A DNA stretch of 64,000 nt from NCBI GenBank assembly GCA_964036045.1, contig OZ038385.1, forward strand, positions 23,466,353 through 23,530,352, given 5' to 3'. The DNA comes from Eutreptiella sp. 'Long Island Sound 2002' (lineage: Eukaryota > Euglenozoa > Euglenophyceae > Eutreptiales > Eutreptiaceae). The position numbers were made by a program, and so were the translations under genes. Of this stretch, positions 20,838 through 33,600 are shown in pieces (positions within the stretch are counted from its first letter, which is position 1; every line of letters begins with the position of its first letter). The notes under the pieces were generated by a model. The model had not been told where the DNA came from. It searched no databases and was given only the letters and a program-made list of their open reading frames with translations.

Positions 20838-21158
20838 TTATAGGGGGAATTTTATGCACCAACCACAGTGCTTGTTACGCCTTTTGAGGCTTGGTTCCAC
20901 CGAAAGGCTCGGACTTTTGAGGTCCAACTCCTTAAAGAAAACCCTTGGACTTTTGAGGTCCGCTTTATCCATGGTAAACTCCAGAATTTTGAGGTCCTTG
21001 CTCTCCAAAAGCTGCCCATAGTTTTCATCTAACTCAATCAAGTGTTTTTCTTGAAAAACTTCCTCTTCTTGTTTCGGTCCTACAGGCACAAGGTCACACA
21101 GGCACGGCACTGGACCGTGTAGGTAGAACTTGCGTCCACTTCCATGAGTTGATGCCAA
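20838..21158 (-). CDS. Unrecognised ORF beside the Gag fragment
   Basis: A 106-codon frame without an ATG, directly upstream of the Gag fragment on the same strand. It contains three spaced copies of a phrase encoding DLK(S/I) (ggacttttgaggtcc on the plus strand at about 20,908, 20,950 and 20,984) and ends HCGWCIKFPL. It may be another piece of the same retroelement. Function unknown. Confidence 0.3.
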   Translation of the reverse strand: MASTHGSGRKFYLHGPVPCLCDLVPVGPKQEEEVFQEKHLIELDENYGQLLESKDLKILEFTMDKADLKSPRVFFKELDLKSPSLSVEPSLKRRNKHCGWCIKFPL

Positions 21159-21581
21159 ACTTACTTTTTAAAGGAAGAGAATCACTTCAAGTGAGTAATA
21201 GGTTCACTGTTCGTGAATGTTGACGCACAAGTAGTTTAAAGCAACAGCAATCACCTTGGGAACACAAAATACTTCCTTGGCGTAGGCATCAGCAACCAAT
21301 TGACAGAAAATCTTTATTTGATGTTTTAAATGATTCTCATGTAGCTTCAACAGTCTGTTGTAAATCGTGACTTTTGGTGTTGCCTATTACGTTGTTGGAT
21401 TTGGCGCCTTGGGGTAGGTGGAGTCAGAGCATGTTAAAGAGTTAATTTGTTGGGCATCCTGAGGTGCCTTGAACAAGCTGTGGCTTGGGGAAATGGGGCA
21501 AAAGCTGTCCATCACTACCAACACTCAGCATACAAACAGCAACAGTGCGGTACCCTAAATGACCCTGGCATGCGGTCATAC

Positions 21582-21647
21582 CAGGCAACAGTGCCGCGGC
21601 ACTTGACGGCGATGGTGATGCTAATGGGGCTGCTGATGCTGACGCAC
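21582..21647 (-). CDS. Exon B1 (linker, 66 bp)
   Basis: Last exon B in the transcription direction. Acceptor and GTATG donor are intact, phase 1-1. Confidence 0.4.
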
Positions 21648-24600
21648 CTGTACATGGCACAAAATGAACACATCTGGCGAAATACAGCAACAGATGATCA
21701 CGGCACTGATGCAATGACAAAGCGGCGCAATGAAAGGTTGCCCTGTGAGGTAAACATGCGCACCACACATAGCACCGTGCACACCGCCCACCTGTTCTTC
21801 ATTGCTACTTTACGCATTTTAGGGCAGATTTTTAGGGTGGCAGGTACACAGTGGTCTAAATGGGGTAAGCATACAACAACGGAGGCCTCCACTCTACCTC
21901 CTACGCAATGTCATGGTGGTTGTAGCCGCCCACACCACCTGCCAGGGGAGGGCTATTGAGGGCACGGCAAAGAGAGTGCCACAGCCCAAGCCTGTGAGGC
22001 AGTCGTTTCGTCATGCTTTATGGTTCAGATCCAGTGTCCCCACATGATATGACCCCTTATGCCCCCATTTGGCAGCAAATCCAGTGCCCCCACGTGACAA
22101 CACCCCTGATGCCCCCACATGGCGGCAAATGCAGTGCCCCCACATTACTCTGTCTTGCCCGATCCGGCGCCTCCCAAGGTGAAAATGCATAAGATGGCCC
22201 CTTGGAGTCAACCACCACCCTAGTTTGGGGTCTCCCTGCTGGATTGCCCATTTCCCCTCCCCTTGTCCGAATTGTGAGGGGAAATTATAGCTCTTCTGGC
22301 CTGACTACCAGCTAATCTACAGCTGCTTGGTCAGGCTGGACGGCTAAATCTCCGTGCCGCGTCAGGGGCTCCCCCAACAACCCCTGATGCCCCCAGTTGG
22401 CAGCAAATCCAGTGCCCACACATCATAACACCTGATGTTGGCTTGCTCACCGCTACCATGCCAACACCATTTGAAGCATTGCTCTAAATCCCACAGGGCG
22501 CTACCCTGAACGCGTTCGTTCGCTTCGTTTTGTGTTTTGAGAATCTCATGCCACAGGTCCAAAGATAACGGGCAGAAAATGCACATTTTCGATCCCCCCT
22601 GCCCTCCTACAAGCTGTACTTATGCTTGTGCGAGAGTGGTACTTTCGACCCGCTAAACCGGAGAAAAGGGCACCCATGAAAAACCCAAGCACCCCGTTGA
22701 ACGCCTGCACATTTCCTTCTAGAATTGCGTACCTGTGAGCCCATGGGCCGTGTTGTGCAGGATGAGTGCATCAACGAAGCTCGTGCCCTTGTGCAAGTCG
22801 TTGTGCACTCCACGGGCTTGATGCAGGCTAAAACTACTTGTTTGAGCATCCCAAGTGGTTTAGGAACAACTTTGGAAAAAAATCTTTTTTTCGCCCCGTG
22901 GGTGATGCTAGACCCACCGCTGGCCCCGACCATGTGGGGGCCGGGCTGCCCTCTAGCTCCACCAAGTGACCACTGGTACGCGGGTGTAGGCGTCTCATTG
23001 GGCCATTTTGAGGGTTGGAACCACCTTCTCTTCAGTAATCCATTTCTTTTACAGTGCCAAATAGGCGGACACATAAACTTGCTGTAATATTGGCTGAGTC
23101 CCTTCAATTCATGGCCACACAGAGTCCTTTGTGCTTTGTGCTTGGTGGACTTTGTGTCCCACCATAAAGGTTGTCATGGCAATCGTACACATTGCAATAG
23201 AGGCAATATCCACAAGTTGCAAAAAAAATTGGACTCGCCATTCAGTTAAAAAAATTTACTCCCAATACGAATATTTTTGGGTGTTCCGATTTTTACATGC
23301 CCTCACAGCCAAGAAAAATTACTCACACCAACGATTTTTTTGTATGAGTTACATTTTTCACGTTCCTTAAGGATACCCACACCCCTCTTTTTTTTTTCCT
23401 GACAAGAAACATGCACGCCCCAGGCTGGTGGCTCACGTCAACTGCTGGCAATTATTGGCCACTCGTCAACTGCTGGCAGTTATTGGCCACTCGCTGTGAG
23501 TCAACTGCCAACCGCTGGCGGTTACTGTCCAGTTTGTCGGTTAACCACCAACAGCACATGGCTGTTGACTGCCAGCCGCCACCGGTTGACTAGCCTACTG
23601 CTGTCAGTGGACAGCCCTTTGACGCTGGACGTCCAGATTTCTTCTGTTTTTTTTTTCCAACCAAGGAAAGTCCTGGGTCCAACATGACCGTGTGGCATGG
23701 ATAAAGGTGGTTGGAGAGGCATGCTTCAGCTACTTCCTGCTTGTTTGCTGCAGGTGTACCCCCCTGGCATGGACACACCTGGTTTCGAAGTGGAGAATAA
23801 GACGAAACCCGGTGAGACCAAGGCGATTGAGGAAGGCGAGACCACACACAAGCCCGAGGCCTGTGCTGCGGCCACTTTCAAGGCCATTTGCAAAAATGCA
23901 TATCACATCACATGTGGCGATTTCAACCTTGGCATGTTGGCCCGCGTGGCTGCAGGGATGTCGCCGCGGAGCAGCACCCTGGTTGACATGTTCTTGTGTC
24001 CTCTTCTGGTGTGTGCCTTCTCAGTGGGCCTGCCAAGTTGCATAGTCCAGTTGCTGAAGTCGTGAATTGGAATGTCGGAAGTTCAACGGAGACTGTGTTG
24101 TCATCGCGTGCAGGGCACGTACGCTCTCCTGGTGCATGTGCGGACCTACTTGCAGCACTCCAAGAAGTCCCGGGTTGGAGGCGCAACATGCCAGGGGCAT
24201 GCGGGTCTCGGGTTTACACTGTTCTCAGTGTTGGGCGGGGGGGTGGCATTAGATGCCCTCAGCAAACGTTGTGGCAATTTCTCTGATCCAGCGCTTGCCT
24301 GCCGCACAAACGTCTTGGACGGCATTGTATTGATCCCCTGCTGCCGCCCTCCCTGCGCGGGAAAACACGCCAAACGAGACCCTGTGACTTCGCTGTCATA
24401 GGACATGAAGCCTGATCGGGAGGCCCCAAGTCCAAATCCAAAGTGAGTCATGACGCTGAGCCGTCCTAAGCCGTTTCATTGCTGAACCCACGAGCCAGAA
24501 GGGACTAATAATGGTTCCGGTGGATTTCCCCCGGGTGCTATACCTCGACCTCTACCGTGGCGGGACAGCAGTTTTCCACCCGCCCAACGTCCATGAGGGT

Positions 24601-27600
24601 GGGCTGACTGCACAAGAACTTGGGCTGAGCACTCCAGCTGGCTGTTTTCCCTCAAACACAGGTGTAGCCAACGAAGGTTCGCCTCATCAAGACAGGCAGA
24701 GGGACCTTCCTTGGCACACCAGATATCTGGCCCACTCGGGGCCCCTGGTGTACTGCTGTGCGTCACAACCAACACTGTGCATATAAACAGCAATGGCCCG
24801 GTGCCTCAAACGACACAGGCATGCAGGCATACCAGGCAATGGTGTAGCGTGGCTTGATGGCGATGATGACGCCAATGGGACGGATGATGGTGATGCCGAT
24901 GTAGCATTGCATGGGGAGCAGGCCCAAAACAGATCAGGGTGCTGTGAGCTTTGTTGGGCATCTGGGCAAGCTCCCTCAGCAACATAACACCAGCCACCAG
25001 ACCCGCGACAGTCATTGTCCCATTCACCACAAGTGCCCCCATATCCGCCTCCAATGGATGCACCATTGCATTGGCATTGATGTGGGGCTGCGCTGGGGCT
25101 CCCTACAGCAGATAATGTGTGTGGACAATGGTCAGAGCAGCGCTTGGGTCGGGCCTTTTGCCGTCCAAAGACATCCATTCAGCCCCTTTCAGATTCAGCC
25201 CCACGCAGTGAACTGTTCGCCCTTGATTGAGGGAACACAACATGGGGTGTCGCGCTGTGCCAGCGCCCACAAAGTGCCAAACACACACCGTGGGGCAGGA
25301 ATGTGTGCCACTATGGTAGGCGGATGCAACAAACGAAATGTCCATGATGCAAAAAATAAACCTCCAACTACAAGGCAACCACCATACACAAGTCTGCTAC
25401 AAATGGTGATGCTAATGGGGCTGCTGATGCTGACGCACCTGTTTATGGCACAAAATGAACACATCTGGCGAAATACAGCAACAGATGATCACAGCACTGA
25501 CGCAACGACAGATCACGGCACTGATGCAATGACAAAGCGGCGCAATGAAAGGTTGCCCTGCGAGGTAAACATGCGCACCACACATAGCACCGTGCACACT
25601 GCACATCTGTTCGTCATTGCTACTTTACGCATTTTTTGGAAGATTTTTAGGGTGGCAGGTACACGGTGGTCTAAATGGGGTAAGCATACAACAACGGAGG
25701 CCTCCACTCTACCTCCTACACAATGTCATGGTGGTTGTAGCCGCCCACACCACCTGCCAGGGGAGGGCTATTGAGGGCACGGCAAAGAGAGTGCCACAGC
25801 CCAAGCCTGTGAGGCAGTCGTTTCGTCATGCTTTATGGTTCAGATCCAGTGTCCCCACATGATATTACCCCTTATGCCCCCATATGGCGGCAAATCCAGT
25901 GCCCCCACATTACAACACCCTCGATGCTCCCATTTGGCAGCAAATCTAGTGCCCCCATGTGACAACGGGGGAGTATCTGCGCCGCGCGCTACTTGTGTGG
26001 CGTGATTACCCGGAGTGGGTTGGCTTTTACCCCATCACAAAATGCCCCCCTAAGGAGAGCAAACCCTTGGGTACAAGACCTCGGTAAACATCCCTCTGTC
26101 TTGCCCGATCCGGCGCCTCCCAAGGTGAAAATGCATAAGATGGCCCCTTGGAGTCAACCACCACTCTAGTTTGGGGTCTCCCTGCTGGATTGCCCATTTC
26201 CCCTCCCCTTGTCCGAATAGTGAGGGGAAATTATAGCTCTTCTGGCCTGACTACCAGCTAATCTACAGCTGCTTGGTCAGGCTGGACGGCTAAATCTCCG
26301 TGCCGCGTCAGGTGCTCCCCCAACACCCCTGATGCCCCCAGTTGGCAGCAAATCCAGTGCCCACACATCACAACACCGGAAGTTCGCTTGCTCACCGCCA
26401 CCATGCCAACACCATGTTTGAAGTATTACTCTAAATCCCACAGGGCGCTACTCTGAACGCGTTCGTTCGCTTCGTTTTGTGTTTTGAGAATCTCATGCCA
26501 CAGGTCCAAAGATAACGGGCAGAAAATGCACATTTTCGATCCCCCCTGCCCTCCTACAAGCTGTACTTATGCTTGTGCGAGAGTGGTACTTTCGACCCGC
26601 TAAACCGGAGAAAAGGGCACCCATGAAAAATCCAAGTACCCCGTTGAACGCCTGCACATTTCCTTCTAGAATTGCGTACCTGTGAGCCCATGGGCCGTGT
26701 TGTGCAGGATGAGTGCATCAGCGAAGCTCGTGCCCTTGTGCAAGTCGTTGTGCAACTGACTCCACAACGACACAGGATGTGTGCCTGGTGTACTGCTGTG
26801 CGTCACAACCAACACTGTGCATATAAACAGCAATGGCCCGGTGCCTCAAATGACACAGGCATGCAGTCATACCAGGCAATGGTGTAGCGTGGCTTGATGG
26901 CGATGATGACGCCAATGGGACGGATGATGGTGATGCCGATGCCAATGTAGCATTACATGGGGAACAGGCCCAAAACAGATCAGGGTGCTGTGAGCTTTGT
27001 TGGGCATCTGGGCAAGCTCCCTCAGCAACATAACACCAGCCACCAGACCCGCGACAGTCATTGTCCCATTCACCACAAGTGCCCCCATATCCGCCTCCAA
27101 TGGATGCACCATTGCATTGGCATTGATGTGGGGCTGCGCTGGGGCTCCCTACAGCAGATAATGTGTGTGGACAATGGTCAGAGCAGAGGGCGAACAGTTC
27201 ACTGAGCGGGGCTGAATCTGAAAGGGGCTGAATGGATGTCTTTGGACGGCAAAAGGCCCGACCCAAGCGTGATTAAGGCAACACAACATGCGGTAACGCG
27301 CTGTGCCAGCGCCCACAAAGTGCCAAACACACACTGTGGTGCATGTATGTGTGCCACTATGGTAGGCGGATGCAACAGACAAACTGTTCAAAAATGTTGC
27401 AAAAAATCAACCTCCAACTACAAGGCAACCACCATACACACGTGTGCTACAACACCTCGACCATCAACTCCATGGTGCCAAACGGTGCAGTAGCAGCGCC
27501 TCGTGTGCCTTGAGCAAGCTGCGGCTTGGGGAAATGGGGCAAAAGCTGTCCATCACTACCAACACTCGACGTACAAACAGCAACAGTGCGGTACCCTAAA

Positions 27601-30600
27601 TGATCCTGGCATGCGGTCATACCAGGCAACAGTGCCGCGGCACTTGACGGCAATGGTGATGCTAATGGGGCTGCTGATGCTGACGCACCTGTACATGGCA
27701 CAAAATGAACACATCTGGCGAAATACAGCAACAGATGATCACGGCACTGATGCAATGACAAAGCGGCGCAATGAAAGGTTGCCCTGCGAGGTAAACATGC
27801 GCACCACACATAGCACCGTGCACACTGCACACCTGTTCGTCATTGCTACTTTACGCATTTTTTGGAAGATTTTTAGGGTGGCAGGTACACGGTGGTCTAA
27901 ATGGGGTAAGCATACAACAACGGAGGCCTCCACTCTACCTCCTACACAATGTCATGGTGGTTGTAGCCGCCCACACCACCTGCCAGGGGAGGGCTATTGA
28001 GGGCACGGCAAAGAGAGTGCCACAGCCCAAGCCTGTGAGGCAGTCGTTTCGTCATGCTTTATGCTTCATGCTTTCAGATCCAGTGTCCCCACATGACATG
28101 ACCCCTTATGCCCCCATTTGGCAGCAAATCCAGTGCCCCCACGTGGCAACACCCCTGATGCCCCCATATGGCGGCAAATCCAGTGCCCCCACATTACAAC
28201 ACCCTCGATGCTCCCATTTGGCAGCAAATCTAGTGCCCCCATGTGACAACGGGGGAGTATCTGCGCCGCGCGCTACTTGTGTGGCGTGATTACCCGGAAT
28301 GGGTTGGTTTTTACCCCATCACAAAATGCCCCCTAAGGAGAGCAAACCCTTGGGTACAAGACCTCGGTAAACATCCCTCTGTCTTGCTGGATCCGGCGCC
28401 TCCCAAGGTGAAAATGCATAAGATGGCCCCTTGGAGTCAACCACCACCCTAGTTTGGGGTCTCCCTGCTGGATTGTCCATTTTCCCTCCCCTTGTCCGAA
28501 TAGTGAGGGGAAATTATAGCTCTTCTGGCCTGACTACCAGCTAATCTACAGCTGCTTGGTCAGGCTGGACGGCTAAATCTCCGTGCCGCGTCAGGTGCTC
28601 CCCCAACACCCCTGATGCCCCCAGTTGGCAGCAAATCCAGTGCCCACACATGACAACACCGGAAGTTCGCTTGCTCACCGCTACCATGCCAACACCATGT
28701 TTGAAGCATTGCTCTAAATCCCACAGGGCGCTACCCTGAACGCGTTCGTTCGCTTCGTTTTGTGTTTTGAGAATCTCATGCCACAGGTCCAAAGATAACG
28801 GGCAGAAAATGCACATTTTCGATCCCCCCTGCCCTCCTACAAGCTGTACTTATGCTTGTGCGAGAGTGGTACTTTCGACCCGCTAAACCGGAGAAAAGGG
28901 CACCCATGAAAAATCCAAGTACCCCGTTGAACGCCTGCACATTTCCTTCTAGAATTGCGTGCCTGTGAGCCCATGGGCCGTGTTGTGCAGGATGAGTGCA
29001 TCAGCGAAGCTCGTGCCCTTGTGCAAGTCGTTGTGCAACTGACTCCACAACGACACAGGATGTGTGCCTGGTGTACTGCTGTGCGTCACAACCAACACTG
29101 TGCATATAAACAGCAATGGCCCGGTGCCTCAAATGACACAGGCATGCAGTCATACCAGGCAATGGTGTAGCGTGGCTTGATGGCGATGATGACGCCAATG
29201 GGACGGATGATGGTGATGCCGATGCCAATGTAGCATTGCATGGGGAACAGGCCCAAAACAGATCAGGGTGCTGTGAGCTTTGTTGGGCATCTGGGCAAGC
29301 TCCCTCAGCAACATAACACCAGCCACCAGACCCGCGACAGTCATTGTCCCATTCACCACAAGTGCCCCCATATCCGCCTCCAATGGATGCACCATTGCAT
29401 TGGCATTGATGTGGGCCTGCGCTGGGGCTCCCTACAGCAGATAATGTGTGTGGACAATGGTCAGAGCAGAGGGCGAACAGTTCACTGAGTGGGGCTGAAT
29501 CTGAAAGGGGCTGAATGGATGTCTTTGGACGGCAAAAGGCCCGACCCAAGCGTGATTAAGGCAACACAACATGGGGTAACGCGCTGTGCCAGCGCCCACA
29601 AAGTGCCAAACACACACTGTGGTGCATGTATGTGTGCCACTATGGTAGGCGGATGCAACAGACGAAATGTCCAATGATGCAAAAAATCAACCTCCAACTA
29701 CAAGGCAACCACCATACACACGTGTGCTACAACACCTCGACCATCAACTCCATGGTGCCAAACGGTGCAGTAGCAGCGCCTCGTGTGCCTTGAGCAAGCT
29801 GCGGCTTGGGAAAATGGGGCAAAAGCTGTCCATCACTACCAACACTCGACGTACAAACAGCAACAGTGCGGTACCCTAAATGACCCTGGCATGCGGTCAT
29901 ACCAGGCAACAGTGCCGCGGCACTTGACGGCAATGGTGATGCTAATGGGGCTGCTGATGCTGACGCACCTGTACATGGCACAAAATGAACACATCTGGCG
30001 AAATACAGCAACAGATGATCACGGCACTGATGCAATGACAAAGCGGCGCAATGAAAGGTTGCCCTGCGAGGTAAACATGCGCACCACACATAACACCGTG
30101 CACACCGCCCACCTGTTCGTCATTGCTACTTTACGCATTTTTTGGAAGATTTTTAGGGTGGCAGGTACACGGTGGTCTAAATGGGGTAAGCATACAACAA
30201 CGAAGGCCTCCACTCTACCTCCTAAGCAATGTCATGGTGGTTGTAGCCGCCCACACCACCTGCCAGGGGGGGGCTATTGAGGGCACGGCAAAGAGAGTGC
30301 CACAGCCCAAGCCTGTGAGGCAGTCGTTTCGTTATGCTTTATGCTTCATGCTTTCAGATCCAGTGTTCCCACATGATATGACCCCTTATGCCCCCATTTG
30401 GCAGCAAATCCAGTGCCCCCACGTGACAACACCCCTGATGCCCCCATATGGCGGCAAATCCAGTGCCCCCACATTACAACACCCTCGATGCTCCCATTTG
30501 GCAGCAAATCTAGTGCCCCCCATGTGACAACGGGGGAGTATCTGCGCCGCGCGCTACTTGTGTGGCGTGATTACCCGGAGTGGGTTGGCTTTTACCCCAT

Positions 30601-33600
30601 CACAAAATGCCCCCTAAGGAGAGCAAACCCTTGGGTACAAGACCTCGGTAAACATCCCTCTGTCTTGCCCGATCCGGCGCCTCCCAAGGTGAAAATGCAT
30701 AAGATGGCCCCTTGGAGTCAACCACCACCCTAGTTTGGGGTCTCCCTGCTGGATTGCCCATTTTCCCTCCCCTTGTCTGAATAGTGAGGGGAAATTATAG
30801 CTCTTCTGGCCTGACTACCAGCTAATCTACAGCTGCTTGGTCAGGCTGGACGGCTAAATCTCCGTGCCGCGTCAGGTGCTCCCCCAACACCCCTGATGCC
30901 CCCAGTTGGCAGCAAATCCAGTGCCCACACATCACAACACCGGAAGTTCGCTTGCTCACCGCTACCATGCCAACACCATGTTTGAAGCATTGCTCTAAAT
31001 CCCACAGGGCGCTACCCTGAACGCGTTCGTTCGCTTCGTTTTGTGTTTTGAGAATCTCATGCCACAGGTCCAAAGATAACGGGCAGAAAATGCACATTTT
31101 CGATCCCCCCTGCCCTCCTACAAGCTGTACTTATGCTTGTGCGAGAGTGGTACTTTCGACCCGCTAAACCGGAGAAAAGACACCCATGAAAAATCCAAGT
31201 ACCCCGTTGAACGCCTGCACATTTCCTTCTAGAATTGCGTGCCTGTGAGCCCATGGGCCGTGTTGTGCAGGATGAGTGCATCAGCGAAGCTCGTGCCCTT
31301 GTGCAAGTCGTTGTGCAACTGACTCCACAACGACACAGGATGTGTGCCCGGTGTACTGCTGTGCGTCACAACCAACACTGTGCATATAAACAGCAATGGC
31401 CCGGTGCCTCAAATGACACAGGCATGCAGTCATACCAGGCAATGGTGTAGCGTGGCTTGATGGCGATGATGACGCCAATGGGACGGATGATGGTGATGCC
31501 GATGCCAATGTAGCATTGCATGGGGAACAGGCCCAAAACAGATCAGGGTGCTGTGAGCTTTGTTGGGCATCTGGGCAAGCTCCCTCAGCAACATAACACC
31601 AGCCACCAGACCCGCGACAGTCATTGTCCCATTCACCACAAGTGCCCCCATATCCGCCTCCAATGGATGCACCATTGCATTGGCATTGATGTGGGGCTGC
31701 GCTGGGGCTCCCTACAGCAGATAATGTGTGTGGACAATGGTCAGAGCAGAGGGCGAACAGTTCACTGAGCGGGGCTGAATCTGAAAGGGGCTGAATGGAT
31801 GTCTTTGGACGGCAAAAGGCCCGATCCAAGCGTGATTAAGGCAACACAACATGGGGTAACGCGCTGTGCCAGCGCCCACAAAGTGCCAAACACACACTGT
31901 GGTGCATGTATGTGTGCCACTATGGTAGGCGGATGCAACAGACGAAATGTCCAATGATGCAAAAAATCAACCTCCAACTACAAGGCAACCACCATACACA
32001 CGTGTGCTACAACACCTCGACCATCAACTCCATGGTGCCAAACGGTGCAGTAGCAGCGCCTCGTGTGCCTTGAGCAAGCTGCGGCTTGGGAAAATGGGGC
32101 AAAAGCTGTCCATCACTACCAACACTCGACGTACAAACAGCAACAGTGCGGTACCCTAAATGACCCTGGCATGCGGTCATACCAGGCAACAGTGCCGCGG
32201 CACTTGACGGCGATGGTGATGCTAATGGGGCTGCTGATGCTGACGCACCTGTACATGGCACAAAATGAACACATCTGGCGAAATACAGCAACAGATGATC
32301 ACGGCACTGATGCAATGACAAAGCGGCGCAATGAAAGGTTGCCCTGTGAGGTAAACATGCGCACCACACATAACACCGTGCACACCGCCCACCTGTTCGT
32401 CATTGCTACTTTACGCATTTTTTGGAAGATTTTTAGGGTGGCAGGTACACGGTGGTCTAAATGGGGTAAGCATACAACAACGAAGGCCTCCACTCTACCT
32501 CCTAAGCAATGTCATGGTGGTTGTAGCCGCCCACACCACCTGCCAGGGGAGGGCTATTGAGGGCACGGCAAAGAGAGTGCCACAGCCCAAGCCTGTGAGG
32601 CAGTCGTTTCGTCATGCTTTATGCTTCATGCTTTCAGATCCAGAGTCCCCACATGACATGACCCCTTATGCCCCCATTTGGCAGCAAATCCAGTGCCCCC
32701 ACGTGACAACACCCCTGATGCCCCCATATGGCGGCAAATCCAGTGCCCCCACATTACAACACCCTCGATGCTCCCATTTGGCAGCAAATCTAGTGCCCCC
32801 CATGTGACAACGGGGGAGTATCTGCGCCGCGCGCTACTTGTGTGGCGTGATTACCCGGAGTGGGTTGGCTTTTACCCCATCACAAAATGCCCCCTAAGGA
32901 GAGCAAACCCTTGGGTACAAGACCTCGGTAAACATCCCTCTGTCTTGCCCGATCCGGCGCCTCCCAAGGTGAAAATGCATAAGATGGCCCCTTGGAGTCA
33001 ACCACCACTCTAGTTTGGGGTCTCCCTGCTGGATTGTCCATTTTCCCTCCCCTTGTCCGAATAGTGAGGGGAAATTATAGCTCTTCTGGCCTGACTACCA
33101 GCTAATCTACAGCTGCTTGGTCAGGCTGGACGGCTAAATCTCCGTGCCGCGTCAGGTGCTCCCCCAACACCCCTGATGCCCCCAGTTGGCAGCAAATCCA
33201 GTGCCCACACATCACAACACCGGAAGTTCGCTTGCTCACCGCTACCATGCCAACACCATGTTTGAAGTATTACTCTAAATCCCACAGGGCGCTACCCTGA
33301 ACGCGTTCGTTCGCTTCGTTTTGTGTTTTGAGAACCTCATGCCACAGGTCCAAAGATAACGGGCAGAAAATGCACATTTTCGATCCCCCCTGCCCTCCTA
33401 CAAGCTGTACTTATGCTTGTGCGAGAGTGGTACTTTCGACCCGGAGAAAAGGGCACCCATGAAAAATCCAAGTACCCCGTTGAACGCCTGCACATTTCCT
33501 TCTAGAATTGCGTACCTGTGAGCCCATGGGCCGTGTTGTGCAGGATGAGTGCATCAGCGAAGCTCGTGCCCTTGTGCAAATCGTTGTGCAACTGACTCCA

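Larger units (their letters stand above)
22812..24744. other. Foreign insertion inside the first macrosatellite unit
   Basis: Macrosatellite sequence stops after cgtgcccttgtgcaagtcgttgtgca (22,809) and resumes at gtgtactgctgtgcgtcac (24,748). About 30 bp of unit sequence are lost between. The insert holds AT-rich sequence (23,180-23,400), a diverged minisatellite (23,420-23,620) and two plus-strand exon candidates. No terminal repeats or target duplication are evident, so I cannot name it as a transposon. Confidence 0.7.

Noticed and set aside
22015-22150. CRISPR-like array
   Set aside because: The 50-bp copies are contiguous imperfect tandem repeats without unique spacers, in eukaryotic DNA.
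22607-23107. 166-codon minus-strand ORF across the left edge of the insertion
   Set aside because: It spans the junction between macrosatellite and inserted DNA and shows no domain.
27503-28000. 165-codon plus-strand ORF repeated in every macrosatellite unit
   Set aside because: Its persistence follows from unit similarity. It overlaps exon B on the other strand, has no motif, and is changed or lost in the units with deletions.
28541-28816. 91-codon minus-strand ORF (starts MCIFCPLSLDLWHEI) in each unit
   Set aside because: In the first and last units small deletions put its second half in another frame, unlike exons A and B, so there is no sign of coding constraint.
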